Assembly: GCA_043769645.1 (NCBI GenBank)
Contig: JAYVJC010000023.1
Location: 1 to 48,022, forward strand
Length of the DNA stretch: 48,022 bases
From: JAYUDN01 sp043769645
Lineage (GTDB): Bacteria; Patescibacteriota; Gracilibacteria; BD1-5; UBA2023
Direction: 5' to 3'
The position numbers were made by a program, and so were the translations under genes. The notes below the pieces were generated by a model. The model made no database searches. It saw only the letters and a list, made by a program, of their open reading frames with translations, and had not been told where the DNA came from. Position 1 is the first letter of the stretch. Each line of letters starts with the position of its first letter. Shown in pieces: positions 10,106 to 19,614 of the stretch.

Positions 10106-10576
10106 CTAACGAACTTGCAGTGAAGCTATATACGCAATAGCAAGGGCATCTGCTGCATCATCTGGCTTCGGAAGTTCAGTAAGTTTGAGAATCATTTTGA
10201 GTGCCTTTTGAACCTGAGTCTTTTTCGCAAATCCATCCCCGGCAATTCATTTTTTTACTTGAAGTGGGGTATACTCGATCACTGAAATACCGTGTCGAGC
10301 AAGTGTATGAAGCATCACTCATCGGGCATGGGCAACCTCAATCCCATTGGTAACATTTCGAAGAAAAAAAAGCTTTTCTATACCACAAAATACAGGCTGA
10401 TAGGTTTCGATCAGTCCCTCAAGATCTTGTCCAATCTGTACAAGACGTTCTGAAAGAGGAAGGCCCGACTTCGTTTCGATCACACCGTATTCGACAACAC
10501 GAAAGTTCCTCCCTTCCTTTTCTATCAAGGCAAATCCAGTTGTCGCGGTTCAAGGATCAAGTCAAAGTATGAGCAT
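10106..10576 (-). CDS. ruvC: Holliday junction resolvase RuvC
   Basis: This 156-residue endonuclease nicks Holliday junctions symmetrically together with RuvAB. The start is MLILGLDPGTATTGFALIEK. The catalytic Asp7 lies in LDPG, and both the Gly before it and the Gly after Pro are encoded by TGA, which makes this one of the cleanest proofs of code 25 here. Further motifs are CGIEKLFFLRN (second acidic site, VFCGIEK), AHARGVML, and the C-terminal KPDDAADALAIAYIA with the last catalytic acidic pair. Length is normal. The stop TAG abuts a degenerate repeat array. Confidence 0.97.
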
Positions 10577-10814
10577 AAAAAATAAACGAGTCAAAAAGTG
10601 AGAAGAAGAAGTCTCAAGAGAAGAGTTGAATTCTTCAATATAAAAAAATAAGGTGGGCTATATCATCTTGATTATATATAAAACCTGAAAAAACTGAAGT
10701 ATTCAGTGCTTCTATGATTAAGAACGTAAGAATACCGAATAAGAGTCAAAGTTTACAATGTTTAGAATAGGAAAATTTTACTCTATGAGTCAGGTAAAGA
10801 TGAGCTTACCCTCT

Positions 10815-11594
10815 TTACACTAATCGATTCGACATAAAAAGTAATCCGAGGAGGGAGTTTTTTACCTGAAGGTTTCCTACCATAATCGCCCGGGTTTTTT
10901 TCGCTTCGATAAAAGAAACCTTTTTTTCATGGCGTTTTTTCGAAAATATTTCCATCTCGATAATTGCCTGAAACGGCGGTAAAAAATCATCCCCGAGGAG
11001 AGTATCATACATTTTTTTATTTTCTATTTGTAAGAATTTCTGGAATAGCGCCAGAAAAGGAGTGAGAGAGTTCTCTTTTTTTATCTCCAGAATAATCTGA
11101 TACAGTCGTCCACTTGAGAGGTTGTATCCCTTATAAATAACATTTTCTACATCTTCCTCGATAAGAGAATCGAGTTGATTTCGAAGAAGGATCTTATTCT
11201 GACGAACATACTGACGAAATGGTTCTGCAATATACATCTCGACTGAAGCATCAAATATCTTTTGATAGCTCATCGACATAGCTGCCCCATCCATCTGCGG
11301 ATACTTCTGAAGAGTAAACCACTGAAGTTCAGCATCGATAAGACGTTCGACTGTCTTCGGAGGTGCTGAGAGAAGGAGACTTCCAAAGCAGTTTTCTATA
11401 GAACTTTCTAGAAGCACCAGTTGATCACGCTCTAGATTATTCTGGAAGGTATGACGACTAAATTTTTTTACTCTTTCTGTAGCTACTACTTTGATAGATT
11501 CTTGGACTTGGCGCTTCATCCAAAGAGACGAGTTTTCAAGTTTTCGCTTGAGAACAGCTATTTCAGCAAGAAGTTCCTCCTCTCGAGTGGTCAT
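10815..11594 (-). CDS. Conserved-looking cytoplasmic protein with N-terminal coiled coil, function unknown
   Basis: This 259-residue protein is not recognised. It opens with a short coiled coil (TREEELLAEIAVLKRKLENS) and is mostly helical and charged. It has no signal peptide or membrane segment. A central stretch reads YNLSSGRLYQIILEIKKENS, and the C-terminal part is rich in basic residues (FSKKRHEKKVSFIEAKKTR). It contains no TGA codon. It sits between the phosphohexomutase gene (38 bases upstream) and ruvC (238 bases downstream), so it is probably co-transcribed with the former. Confidence 0.7.
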   Translation of the reverse strand: MTTREEELLAEIAVLKRKLENSSLWMKRQVQESIKVVATERVKKFSRHTFQNNLERDQLVLLESSIENCFGSLLLSAPPKTVERLIDAELQWFTLQKYPQMDGAAMSMSYQKIFDASVEMYIAEPFRQYVRQNKILLRNQLDSLIEEDVENVIYKGYNLSSGRLYQIILEIKKENSLTPFLALFQKFLQIENKKMYDTLLGDDFLPPFQAIIEMEIFSKKRHEKKVSFIEAKKTRAIMVGNLQVKNSLLGLLFMSNRLV

Positions 11595-11632
11595 AAAATA
11601 TACTTATTTTTTTTAGTATATCATATTATTCC

Positions 11633-12997
11633 CTACACTGCAAATCCTTGAATGATTTTGTGTATTTCATTATAGAGCGTATCGAAACGATCCTGAGTTT
11701 TTGCTTCCATATTGAATCGGAGGAGTGGTTCATTCGAACTCGGACGAAAATTCCACCAGCTGCCATCTTTATATTCTACAGTAATTCCATCGAAGAGATC
11801 ATACGTTTCATGACTATAGAGTTTGACGAGTTTCTCTATAGCTCATTTCGGATCCTTCACTTCAAAATTAGTTTCCTCAAGGCTTATATATCTGATATAC
11901 TGACGACTAAACTCACTTATTTTTAGTCCTGATTCGGCTACCATCGAAAGAAATACCATAGCCGCAACGATCCCGCTATCCATAAAATAGTTTCTTCGAA
12001 AAAAATAATGGGCTGAGTGTTCTCCGGCAAAAGCAATACGTTCATCCTGCATCATCCGTTCACGTATATAGACATGTCCGACCTTCTCTCGAATATACTC
12101 AGATCAGTTCTCCTCTATAAAGTCTCGAAAATTATGAGATGTGACGGTATTTCCGATAAATTTTATCTCTTCCCCTTGAGAGATGAGCTTCTCAGCAATA
12201 GCCGCAGAAATAACTGCAGAGTTCACCATATTGCCCGCTTCATCAAGGAGGATCACACGATCAGCATCGCCATCAAAAAGGAAGGCGACATCAGCCTGTT
12301 CTAAGAGGAGTGTATTCCGTGCATGCTCTCGATTCTTAGCCTCGATAGGAGAAGGATGATGATTCGGAAAATTGCCATCGGGATTAAGAAATAAAGGAAT
12401 CATCTTAAATCATATTTTCTCAGAGAGTCTCTTCATAAAAGCTCACGCTGAACCATTTCCACCATCAGCAACCACCGAGAAATCAGAAAAATCAATACCT
12501 TTTCCTATGAAACTCAGGATGTGATCTGTCCAATCTTCTAAAATATCCCGATACTCTACATATCCATCGTTCGCGAGCCATCATGTATCGTGTACTTTTT
12601 CCATAAGTACCACCATATCAGATCCATATTTTTTAAGATTGTATGGTTCTCCCGAGTGAGCGAGAGATTTCATACCGTTGTACTCTTTCGGGTTATGAGA
12701 AGCTGTGATCATAACACCTGCTTCAATATCACTATAGTGACAAGTGGTAAATGAAAGCATGTCAGATGAACAGAGACCTATATCTATAATAGTCGCCCCA
12801 GCAGAATTCGCTCAGGAGGTAAATGCCGACTGAAGTGAAGGAGAAGAGAGTCTCGCATCGTAGCCAAGAGCGATTCTTTTTTTCTGAGTCACGATAGCAA
12901 AGGCATATCAGAGACGAAAGAAAAAATCATCATCGATATCTTGACCATAGATACCCCGAAGATCATAAGAACGTGAGAGAATAGAAAAATCTTTCAT
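11633..12997 (-). CDS. Phosphomannomutase/phosphoglucomutase (alpha-D-phosphohexomutase)
   Basis: This 454-residue enzyme interconverts hexose 1- and 6-phosphates, feeding sugar nucleotide and surface polysaccharide synthesis. Domain order is the standard four-domain one: N-terminal SYDLRGIYG; the phosphoserine loop MITASHNPKEYNG; the metal loop FLFDGDADRVIL; the sugar-specificity region with GEHSAHYFFR; and the C-terminal phosphate-binding RPSSNEPLLRFNMEA. The GEHS motif and the PSNEP loop fit the PMM/PGM class, but substrate preference cannot be told. Several Gly are TGA. The gene is divergent from the polysaccharide deacetylase across 156 bases, consistent with a shared envelope-sugar role. 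Confidence 0.93.
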
Positions 12998-13153
12998 AGG
13001 AATAAAAACAAGTATACTCTCAATATATCTATTCTTTCCAAGAGGACAAAAGTTTTTATACTCCCATGAACAAAGATATAAAACAAAATCTATACATTTT
13101 AAAGCAATTGTATATAATCCATTTTAATTATTTTCTCTTGCTCTTGAATCCGT

Positions 13154-14221
13154 ATGCGAAGGATATATTCCCCACTGGTCATCTCTACTCTGTTACTTGG
13201 AAGTATCATATATTTGACTGCGGAAAATCTCGAAGCTCCCGCGGTTATTCATAGAGCAGAGGCAACCAATGGCATCAAAACGCTTCTCACTTCTGAAAAC
13301 TGATCAAACAGTGTAAGCTCGACTATTACTCAGGAATCTCAAGCTCCTGCCAATCCATCTCCCCCTCCTCAAAACTGAGTCTCTGAAGCACTCTCAGGAA
13401 TCCTTTCTGATAAGACCAATGCTCTCACCCAACCAGAAAGTTCTCCGGTCGAGGAGCCACTTCCTGTCACTATTCCAGCACTTGTACCGAACATAATTGA
13501 TCCTATACATACTTCTCTTTGTATTGAAAATCCGAAGATTTATATTTTTATGTATCACTATATCCGAGAAATAATGGATATAGATAATGACTCAACTCGT
13601 GAGCTTTCTGTTGCCCCAAAGGTATTTAAATCACATATGAGCACAGTGAGCGCTCTCAGAAACGCAGGAAAAGTCGCTACCATCAGTACGGATGAACTCC
13701 GAAAAGACCTCAGTTCCAAGTGCTTTCCGAATTCCCATATTTTCGTTTTCACAGTAGATGATGGTTGGGTCGATAGTTTTACGAGTCTCGCTCCCCTCGC
13801 TTGAGTTTTCTCAGTTCCCTTCTCTTTCGGAATCATCAGTAGTAAGATCGATGTACATGGATTCATGACTTCTGAGCAGGTTCGCATACTCTGAGATCAT
13901 CCACTCTTCAGCATCGTTTCTCATTCAGTGAACCATTTCGATCAGTCAAAACTGTCTCAAGAGGAAGAAAAAAAGGAATTCTGCGAATCAAAAGAAATGC
14001 TTGAAAAGCTTATCGGAAAAACAATTTCCACCTATATCTATCCATCAGGTCGGATGTGAGATAATTCAGAAAGCTTAGCAAAAGAGTGTGGATATACACT
14101 TGCCTTCTCCACCAATTTCTGAGCTGATGTTAATACTATGAATAACTATCTTAAGGTAAATAGGATCCGAATGGACCATGACAAAAAAGCAAGCTTCTTC
14201 GAGGAAATCCTCTCAAAGTAA
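13154..14221 (+). CDS. Secreted polysaccharide deacetylase (NodB-like, CE4)
   Basis: This 355-residue protein has a signal peptide (IYSPLVISTLLLGSIIYLTA) and a long Ser/Pro/Gln-rich linker (to about residue 125). The NodB domain starts at KIYIFMYHYIRE. Its motifs are FVFTVDDGWVDSF (catalytic and metal Asp pair), SHSVNHFD (metal His pair with three residues between), and STYIYPSGRMGDNS. CE4 enzymes remove N- or O-acetyl groups from peptidoglycan, chitin-like or exopolysaccharide chains. Six or more Gly are TGA. The nearest -10-like box (TATAAT, 13113-13118) is 35 bases upstream of the ATG. Downstream is a 580-bp repeat-filled gap. Confidence 0.9.
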
Positions 14222-14801
14222 TAAGTAATTTCTTCCTTATTTCAGAAAAGCTACTCTTGCGAGTATTCGGCTGGTGTAACAAATCAAAAGGGATTCATGC
14301 GATTTTACCGTTCCTTACCCCTTATCCCCCTTGAAAGGGGGATTCCAAATCATATCCTCACACATTACTATCTTCTCTTTCGTTTCTATCTTTTCTACCG
14401 TTCCATAGTTTTCCTATTGATATCATCCTCTTGCACACGGGAATCCAGATTGTTATTTTATAAATTCCTGTTTTCACAGGAATTCAGGACGAAAGCCTCT
14501 TCTCTCTTTCCAGATTCTACCCTTCTACTTTTCTGTAATTTCCACCCTACCTCCTTCTCTACGATTTCTACAGTTTCTACCTTACTAATAGCTCCTCTTG
14601 CCTTCTTCCCTCTCGACTCCTCGCGCGAGAGGGATCCCTTGAATTCTGTCTTTCATTACCCCCTTTATCCCCTTTGAAAGGGGAATTCTAAATTCTACTC
14701 CTGTATCTCTACCTGCACTGCCGTTTCTGTCGTTTCTACCAATTCTACTTTTCTACCCCTCCATCGTCCCTACCATTCCATCATCTCCATCGTCTCTACC
14801 G
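14222..14801. repeat. Gene-free repeat region
   Basis: No gene is supportable here. The stretch carries two copies of the C-run/G-run palindrome (14316-14344, 14656-14686), both preceded by TTACCCC and followed by ATTC-AAAT. Long degenerate runs of TTTCTACC/CGTTTCTA units lie at about 14370-14420, 14531-14590 and 14700-14801. The last array begins immediately after the stop codon of the CHAP-like gene. Confidence 0.7.
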
Positions 14802-15440
14802 TTATATATTCACTATCCTATAACTCCTCGCAGCGGCCACTCATTTTTGAACTAGAGTTCACCAAGGAATCGTATGCTTTGCTATTTTTCCAGCGTACTT
14901 CTCAAATGGTGGATACGAATAATAATTCTGATCGACCACAGTTATACTCTTCGGATTTCACTGCGTATCCCGAGTGATATCGAGGAGGATAGCCACATGT
15001 TTTTTATCAGAAGCTGCGAGGGCATAGTTTGGCTTTCCGTCGAAGTAGGCGATCATAAGTCCCTGATAGGAATATGGGAGCATACTCTCCGGTAAGAAAC
15101 AGAAATCTGCGAGACTCATTCAAGAGAGCCATTTATCCGTCGGTATATTACGTTTCCCAGAAATTGCCTTCGCGAGAGCTGCGCACTGTCATTTGTACTG
15201 GGATCCAATTGCTACCTCAGAAAACTGAGCATATATACTATCACCAGTATAACTCACTGTTCCCGGATCTGGAGCATACGCAAGAAGATAGAGGTACTCA
15301 GTATCGATATCAGCTACCGTTCATCCCGATTTTTTTGAGAGGAGGATGGATCCATTCTGGACTGATATCCAATATGAAAGAGGGATTCCAGAGAGGAATG
15401 GGAGAATATTCGGATAGGGAGATTGGAGTGGTGTTGGCAT
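14802..15440 (-). CDS. CHAP/BPSL0067-like cysteine hydrolase
   Basis: This 212-residue protein resembles the NlpC/P60-CHAP fold. The putative nucleophile Cys is in YKGQCAALAKAISG. The middle has QGLMIAYFDGKPNYAL. The probable catalytic His is in KKHVAILLD and the third residue in ITVVDQNYYS. The order Cys, then 'AxF', then His-VAI, then VxDQN is that of BPSL0067-type amidases and papain-like endopeptidases acting on peptidoglycan. No clear signal peptide is seen, so the site of action is uncertain. Five Gly are TGA. The ATG lies 5 bases after the stop of the LysE-type exporter gene, so the two are one operon with pepF and a membrane protein. The family call is by motif spacing only. Confidence 0.6.
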
Positions 15441-15445
15441 AGTTA

Positions 15446-16057
15446 TTACTTGGAGCTTGTAAGAAGGATTTTCACTCCAATTCCAGCAAGAAGCACTCAC
15501 ATGACCTTATTGAGGTAGTACTGGATAGAGGAAATATGTGATTTTATATATCTGATATTCATAATCGTCGTCAGTATGATGAACCAGACGGCTACAATCG
15601 TTGCCATCATTGTCCCGTAGAAAACCTGAGTGAGTATGGAAGTAGTGGGATCGATTACCTGAGTAAAGACCGAGAGGAAAAATATCGTCGCCTTCGGATT
15701 CATCACATTCGTCAGGAATCCTTCTCTGAGACTCATAAGTAATCTTTGTTCTTTTCCCGAAATGATTTTCTGGGCTTCTCCTCGTCCAGAGCGAAAGAGC
15801 TGAAAGGAAATATAGAGGAGGTAGAGCGCTCCAAGGACCTTGATAATCGAGAAAAGCAGGAGAGATTGAGAGATAATGAGTCCAATTCCCGCGATACAGT
15901 ACGCTACATGGACAAAAACCGCAAGTCCCACTCCGAGGGCGGTCATATACCCAAGTGCACTCGACTTCATCGCATTTTTTACAACGACCATCATATCAGG
16001 ACCTGGAGAAATCGCAGCGAGGAGTGTAATCGATGCAAGTATAAGTATTTCAGTCAT
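15446..16057 (-). CDS. LysE/RhtB-family amino-acid exporter
   Basis: This 203-residue membrane protein has about six helices and the family hallmark ISPGPDMMVVVKNAM near the N-terminus. The conserved NPKATIFFLSVF follows in the middle. LysE/RhtB proteins export lysine, homoserine, threonine or other amino acids by proton antiport. One TGA Gly occurs at 15497-15499 (KVMGVLLAGIG), extending the protein 17 residues beyond where the standard code would stop, through the expected last glycine-rich helix. It is 28 bases downstream of the membrane protein at 16086 and follows pepF, so export of peptide-derived amino acids is a plausible but unproven link. Confidence 0.88.
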
Positions 16058-16085
16058 TTGGGAAGAATTAAGAAGTAAATAGAGA

Positions 16086-16841
16086 TTAGTAATTACTTTT
16101 GAGTTTTATAAAAATTTTAGTGATAGTTAGAAGTAAAAAAGTATTTATCATGAGCAAAAAATAAACAAGGACAAAATATCAAAAAAATATAATTCAATAG
16201 TTTAAGAAATAGAGAGTATAGCTTCACCATTTTCAGAAAATATAAACGATATAATCAAGTATATTTATTATAAGTAAAAAAACATAACTATTTTCAAAGA
16301 GAAGAGATATCACAATGAGTAGAAAAAAACTAACCATCATATACCTTAACTTTGTTCATACAAGGAAGTAGGTAGCAATAGCAGCTGAAAGAAATCAGTA
16401 AAAAAATATTAAAACAATCTCATCATTTGGATGTACTTGGAATGAAAAGATAAGAAGGAATGCGAGAAGGAATAAAGAAATTCCATATACTGACAATACT
16501 TTGAGCACTCAGAATCTTTCAGATACCATAACTCTATGCTTCACTTGAAGAAAAAAGAAGAAGCTTACTCCTAGAGAAAAAAGAATAACATATCTCAACA
16601 TCTTGTGTCCATCTCCATTATCCCAGAAACCTTCATCATATACTCATAGACCCATCGATAATAGCTTTTGATCTATGATACATCATCAATTATTGATTAC
16701 CGAAATTTGTTTCTCACTCTTCGAATTCCAACTTACATATTCGCCATAGCAGATAAATTTCTCTGAAAAAATTGCAAAAAGAGATAATAAAAAAGTACAA
16801 ATAACCAAGATTGAGATGTTTATATAGATTATGGGTTTCAT
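16086..16841 (-). CDS. Multi-span membrane protein, function unknown
   Basis: This 251-residue frame is visible only with TGA read as Gly; it contains at least eight TGA codons. It is not recognised. An N-terminal helix (IYINISILVICTFLLSLFAI) is followed by a small external loop with two Cys (FICYGEYVSW and NNGGCIIDQ) that could form a disulfide. About five further hydrophobic segments follow (for example YVILFSLGVSFFFFLQV and LSVYGISLFLLAFLLIFSF). It is AT-richer than its neighbours. It lies between pepF (31 bases upstream) and the exporter gene (28 bases downstream). Continuous frame, ATG start and TAA stop support a real gene. Confidence 0.7.
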
Positions 16842-16872
16842 ATCTTTTGATTTTTGGAAAAGATAATCAATC

Positions 16873-18723
16873 CTAAATCAACCCCTCAAACTCCTTCACC
16901 ATTCTCTCCAATTCAGCGATTCCCGCTTGATAGAAGTCTTGAGAGGCGATGTCTATACCATAGCGACCGAGAAGATCACGTGGACGCTCAGAACCTCAGG
17001 CTCGGAGAATATCCTTATAGTCCTCAACCGAGAGGGATTTCTCAACATGAACCTTACGATAGAGCGAGAAGGTGAGAAGATTCCCGAAGGCATAAGCGTA
17101 GCAGTAGAATGGCGTATGGAATATATGGGGGATCATCGACCATCCCGACTCCTCTTCTGCAGGTGTATCGTAGGTAACTATTCCATCATAGAGTTTTTCC
17201 TGTTCTGCACACCAGAGGAGATTGAGTTCTTTATAGGTGAGCTCGTGTCCGCTATGAATCTGTTCGTGAATCTGTCGTTCGAACACGACGTACTGCACCT
17301 GTCGGAATATCGTAGCGAAGATATCACCAAGTCGTTCATTGAGATAGTCTTTGTACTCTTCTACAGATACCATCGATTTCACTTTCTCTCCGAGAAGCAT
17401 TTCTGAAAATATAGAAGCGGTCTCAGCAAGTGAAAGTGGAGAGTCATAAACTGGACCCTCCTGAGCCTGAGAAAGGTGACCGTGGATCGCGTGTCCGAGT
17501 TCATGAGAAATCGTCGAAACATCTCGAAGTTTCCCAGTGAAGTTCAGGAGGACGAAGCTCTCCTGCCCCTTCTTATAGCTCGCGAAGGCACCTCCTCGTT
17601 TCCCGGGCTTCGGGAAGGCGTCAATTCGCCCCTCACGGATCATATCGAGGGAGTAGTCATAGAAATCCTGATCAAAATCCTTCATAACCGAGAGATGCAG
17701 GTCAAACGCCTCATCAAACGTAAAATCCTTATCAGACTTCCCTATCGGCGCACCAACATCCCAGACCGAGAAAGTATTTTCTGTTTTCTGTTTTCAGTTT
17801 CCTGTTTTGTCCGAACTCTCAACTCTCAACTCTCAACTGGAAACCGTCGAAAGACCCAGCATCTTCGCTTTCGCCTCGAGAAATCTCCGATAAAGTGGAT
17901 AGGCCTTCTCGACTTCCGAGAGGAGCATATCGACGACTTCATCGTCCATTTCTTCCGAGATATTTCTCTGCGACATCACTCCTTCATACCCACGAAGACG
18001 GATTTCGGAAGACCAGTTTTTGACAATGCTCGTATAGATATTTCCGAGAGTAATCTGATTTTGTTTGGTATTGTAAACTTTACGGATCGAAGCATAGGCT
18101 TCTTTTCGTATACTCCTATCTGTATGCTGACGATAGCTCCGTACCTCTTCTTCAGTCATGGTTTTTTCTTCTCCATCTATATACATCTTGAACTCGTATG
18201 AACCTGTAAGCTCTTCATGAAGACCATCTGCCAAACCCATCGGGCGAGACTTCATATTGAGAACATATTCTTCTTTTTCGGAAAGAATATAGCGAATATT
18301 ATCTGCGGTACTGACGAGATCGTTTTTGATTCCAGCAAGGAGCGGATCTCGAGACCACTCCATGATCTTCTCGACTCAGATCGTCTTCCAAGCCTGAGAG
18401 ATAAAAAGGAGAAGGTTTGAAGCTTCCGTATAGACATAGTCGACTTCCCCGCTCTTTTTCTGGACTTCTGTATCCTGTGTATCGAGAGAAGAAAGGTAGA
18501 ATAGATAGTAGCTCGGTTCGATAAGAGCATCTGAGAGTTTTTCGTATTCTTGATAGAACTCATAAATCTCCTTCGCAGTGGTAAAAGTAGGAAGTATTTT
18601 CTCATATTTTTCTGCAAAGGCCTGAGTCGCCGGGAGGATATTGGCAATATCAGTGATAAACTTCGGATCATCAAGTCCAGAATAAAAATATCGGGTGAGG
18701 TTCCACATGGTTGGATAGGGCAT
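16873..18723 (-). CDS. pepF: Oligoendopeptidase F (M3 metallopeptidase) with repeat-derived insertion
   Basis: This 616-residue cytoplasmic zinc peptidase cleaves short peptides. The HExxH site is VSTISHELGHAIHGH at about residue 405. The downstream glutamate ligand lies in SLAETASIFSE. The C-terminal PAEEESGWSMIPHIFHTPFY and YAYAFGNLL are typical of PepF. Around residues 297-322, between KMLGLS and FSVWDVGAP, lies an extra segment (SSGELRVESS, DKTGNGKQKTENT). It is encoded by AGTTGAG and GAAAACA repeats; the same repeat is found upstream of rplJ. The insertion is in frame only if TGA is Gly. It falls between the N-terminal helical domain and the catalytic domain, so it is probably a tolerated surface loop. 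A 7-bp tandem array lies 40 bases upstream of the start. Confidence 0.93.
17776..17842. repeat. Mixed repeat inside pepF
   Basis: On the plus strand, TTTTCTG units, then TTTTGTCCG, then three copies of AACTCTC end in AACTGGAAAC. The block shares TTTTGTCCG, AACTCTCAACTGGAAAC and TTTACAG-like units with 35895-35990. It is translated in pepF. Confidence 0.65.
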
Positions 18724-18763
18724 ACAGGCAGGGAGATTAGGGTAAATAGAATAAATAAGTGAG

Positions 18764-18815
18764 ACTTGTAACTTGTAACTTGTAACTTGTAACTTGTAAC
18801 TTGTAACTTGTAACT
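18764..18815. repeat. Perfect 7-bp tandem repeat (ACTTGTA, 7.4 copies)
   Basis: Seven uninterrupted ACTTGTA units plus ACT lie between the DUF1653 gene and pepF, 40 bases upstream of the pepF ATG. The same heptamer occurs inside uvrC and, in reverse complement, at the right edge of the window. Confidence 0.95.
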
Positions 18816-18860
18816 AAGTTGAGTATACCAAAAATCCCCTCTTTTGGAAGGGAAAATATA

Positions 18861-19118
18861 CTATTTTTGGATTTTGGTGAATCTCTGTACTTGCATTCAA
18901 ACATGGGTAACGATATCATACCAAAGTGAGAGTGGGCGAGTTACAAAGTCGTATCCATATGCCCAAGAATCTTTTGGAACATTATAGAGGGGACGATATA
19001 CCACCATATCCTCATGTGTTTCTGAGTGACGGGCCATTCCAACAACCTCATAGGTATGGAGATTGGTTCCATCAGATTTATAGTGACGCCAATGGGAGCC
19101 AGGAATAGGGGTTTGCAT
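18861..19118 (-). CDS. DUF1653 family protein
   Basis: This 85-residue protein matches the DUF1653 pattern: GSHWRHYKSDG, then YEVVGMARHSETHEDMVVYR, PLYN and FVTRPLSLWYD. The family is small, soluble and of unknown function. Conserved aromatic and charged residues (W-x-HYK, HSET, VVYRPLY, RPL) are all present. A TGA codon after DIVTHV is read as Gly, adding the last 12 residues (MQVQRFTKIQK). It follows the 62-residue gene by 66 bases. Homologues often sit near peptidase or chaperone genes, but no function should be inferred here. Confidence 0.85.
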
Positions 19119-19184
19119 AATAAAATTACAAAAGAATCTAAGGAACAGTATATGAAATATGCAGCATATTCCATAATTTTAAAT

Positions 19185-19373
19185 TTATCTAGGTAATTTT
19201 TCTCATCATAGTTTTATTCAAATATATTCACAAACACGCCAAGTAATTCCAGTTATAATATCATCAACAAGTCAAATAGGAGGAATTCAATTGGGTTTTG
19301 ATTGTCTATATCGGAGATTAGCACGAAGTACTTCTGCACCAAGCTGGTATTCCCAAGAACGAATTGGAATCAT
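19185..19373 (-). CDS. Small protein (62 residues), function unknown
   Basis: This compact frame is readable only in code 25. It starts MIPIRSWEYQLGAEVLRANL, continues RYRQSKPNGIPPIGLVDDII and ends TWRVCEYIGIKLGGEKLPR before TAA. Five of its seven glycines are TGA. Even composition, absence of low-complexity sequence and a canonical ATG suggest a real gene. It is not recognised. A rho-independent terminator for the upstream alaS transcript ends about 20 bases before its start, so it probably has its own promoter or relies on readthrough. Confidence 0.6.
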
Positions 19374-19392
19374 AGTATCAAATGTAAAGAAT

Positions 19393-19417
19393 AAAAAAAC
19401 ACCCGAAAAACGGGTGC
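19393..19417 (-). terminator. Rho-independent terminator downstream of alaS
   Basis: On the minus strand GCACCCG, TTTTT and CGGGTG form a hairpin followed by seven T. It lies about 200 bases after the alaS stop and just before the 62-residue gene. Confidence 0.85.
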
Positions 19418-19614
19418 TTGAAACAATTCAAAACAACCCGTTATGCGGATGCACAGGATATGAAGCTCGACCAGGTGATGAGGCGTTTTGATATTAACAT
19501 ACGTTGATAGTATCGAATCTCGGAAAAATATCAAATATTTATATAGTCCAAATTATTCTACTCTAGGTTTGATAAAGTCTATAGCAGTAATTGAGAACTC
19601 AATTGTAAAATTAT

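Noticed and set aside
10577..10814. Possible small gene between the coiled-coil protein gene and ruvC
   Set aside because: A minus-strand frame exists under code 25 but lacks a suitable start and has biased low-complexity composition; I see only possible promoter elements for ruvC here.
13066..13254. Plus-strand frame starting at 13066
   Set aside because: It overlaps the deacetylase signal-peptide frame out of register and shows no family features; the deacetylase frame from 13154 explains the region.
18764..18815. CRISPR-like repeat
   Set aside because: The units are 7 bp in direct tandem with no spacers.
19291..19496. Plus-strand frame of about 66 codons
   Set aside because: It runs antisense through the 62-residue minus-strand gene and the alaS terminator and has no family resemblance.
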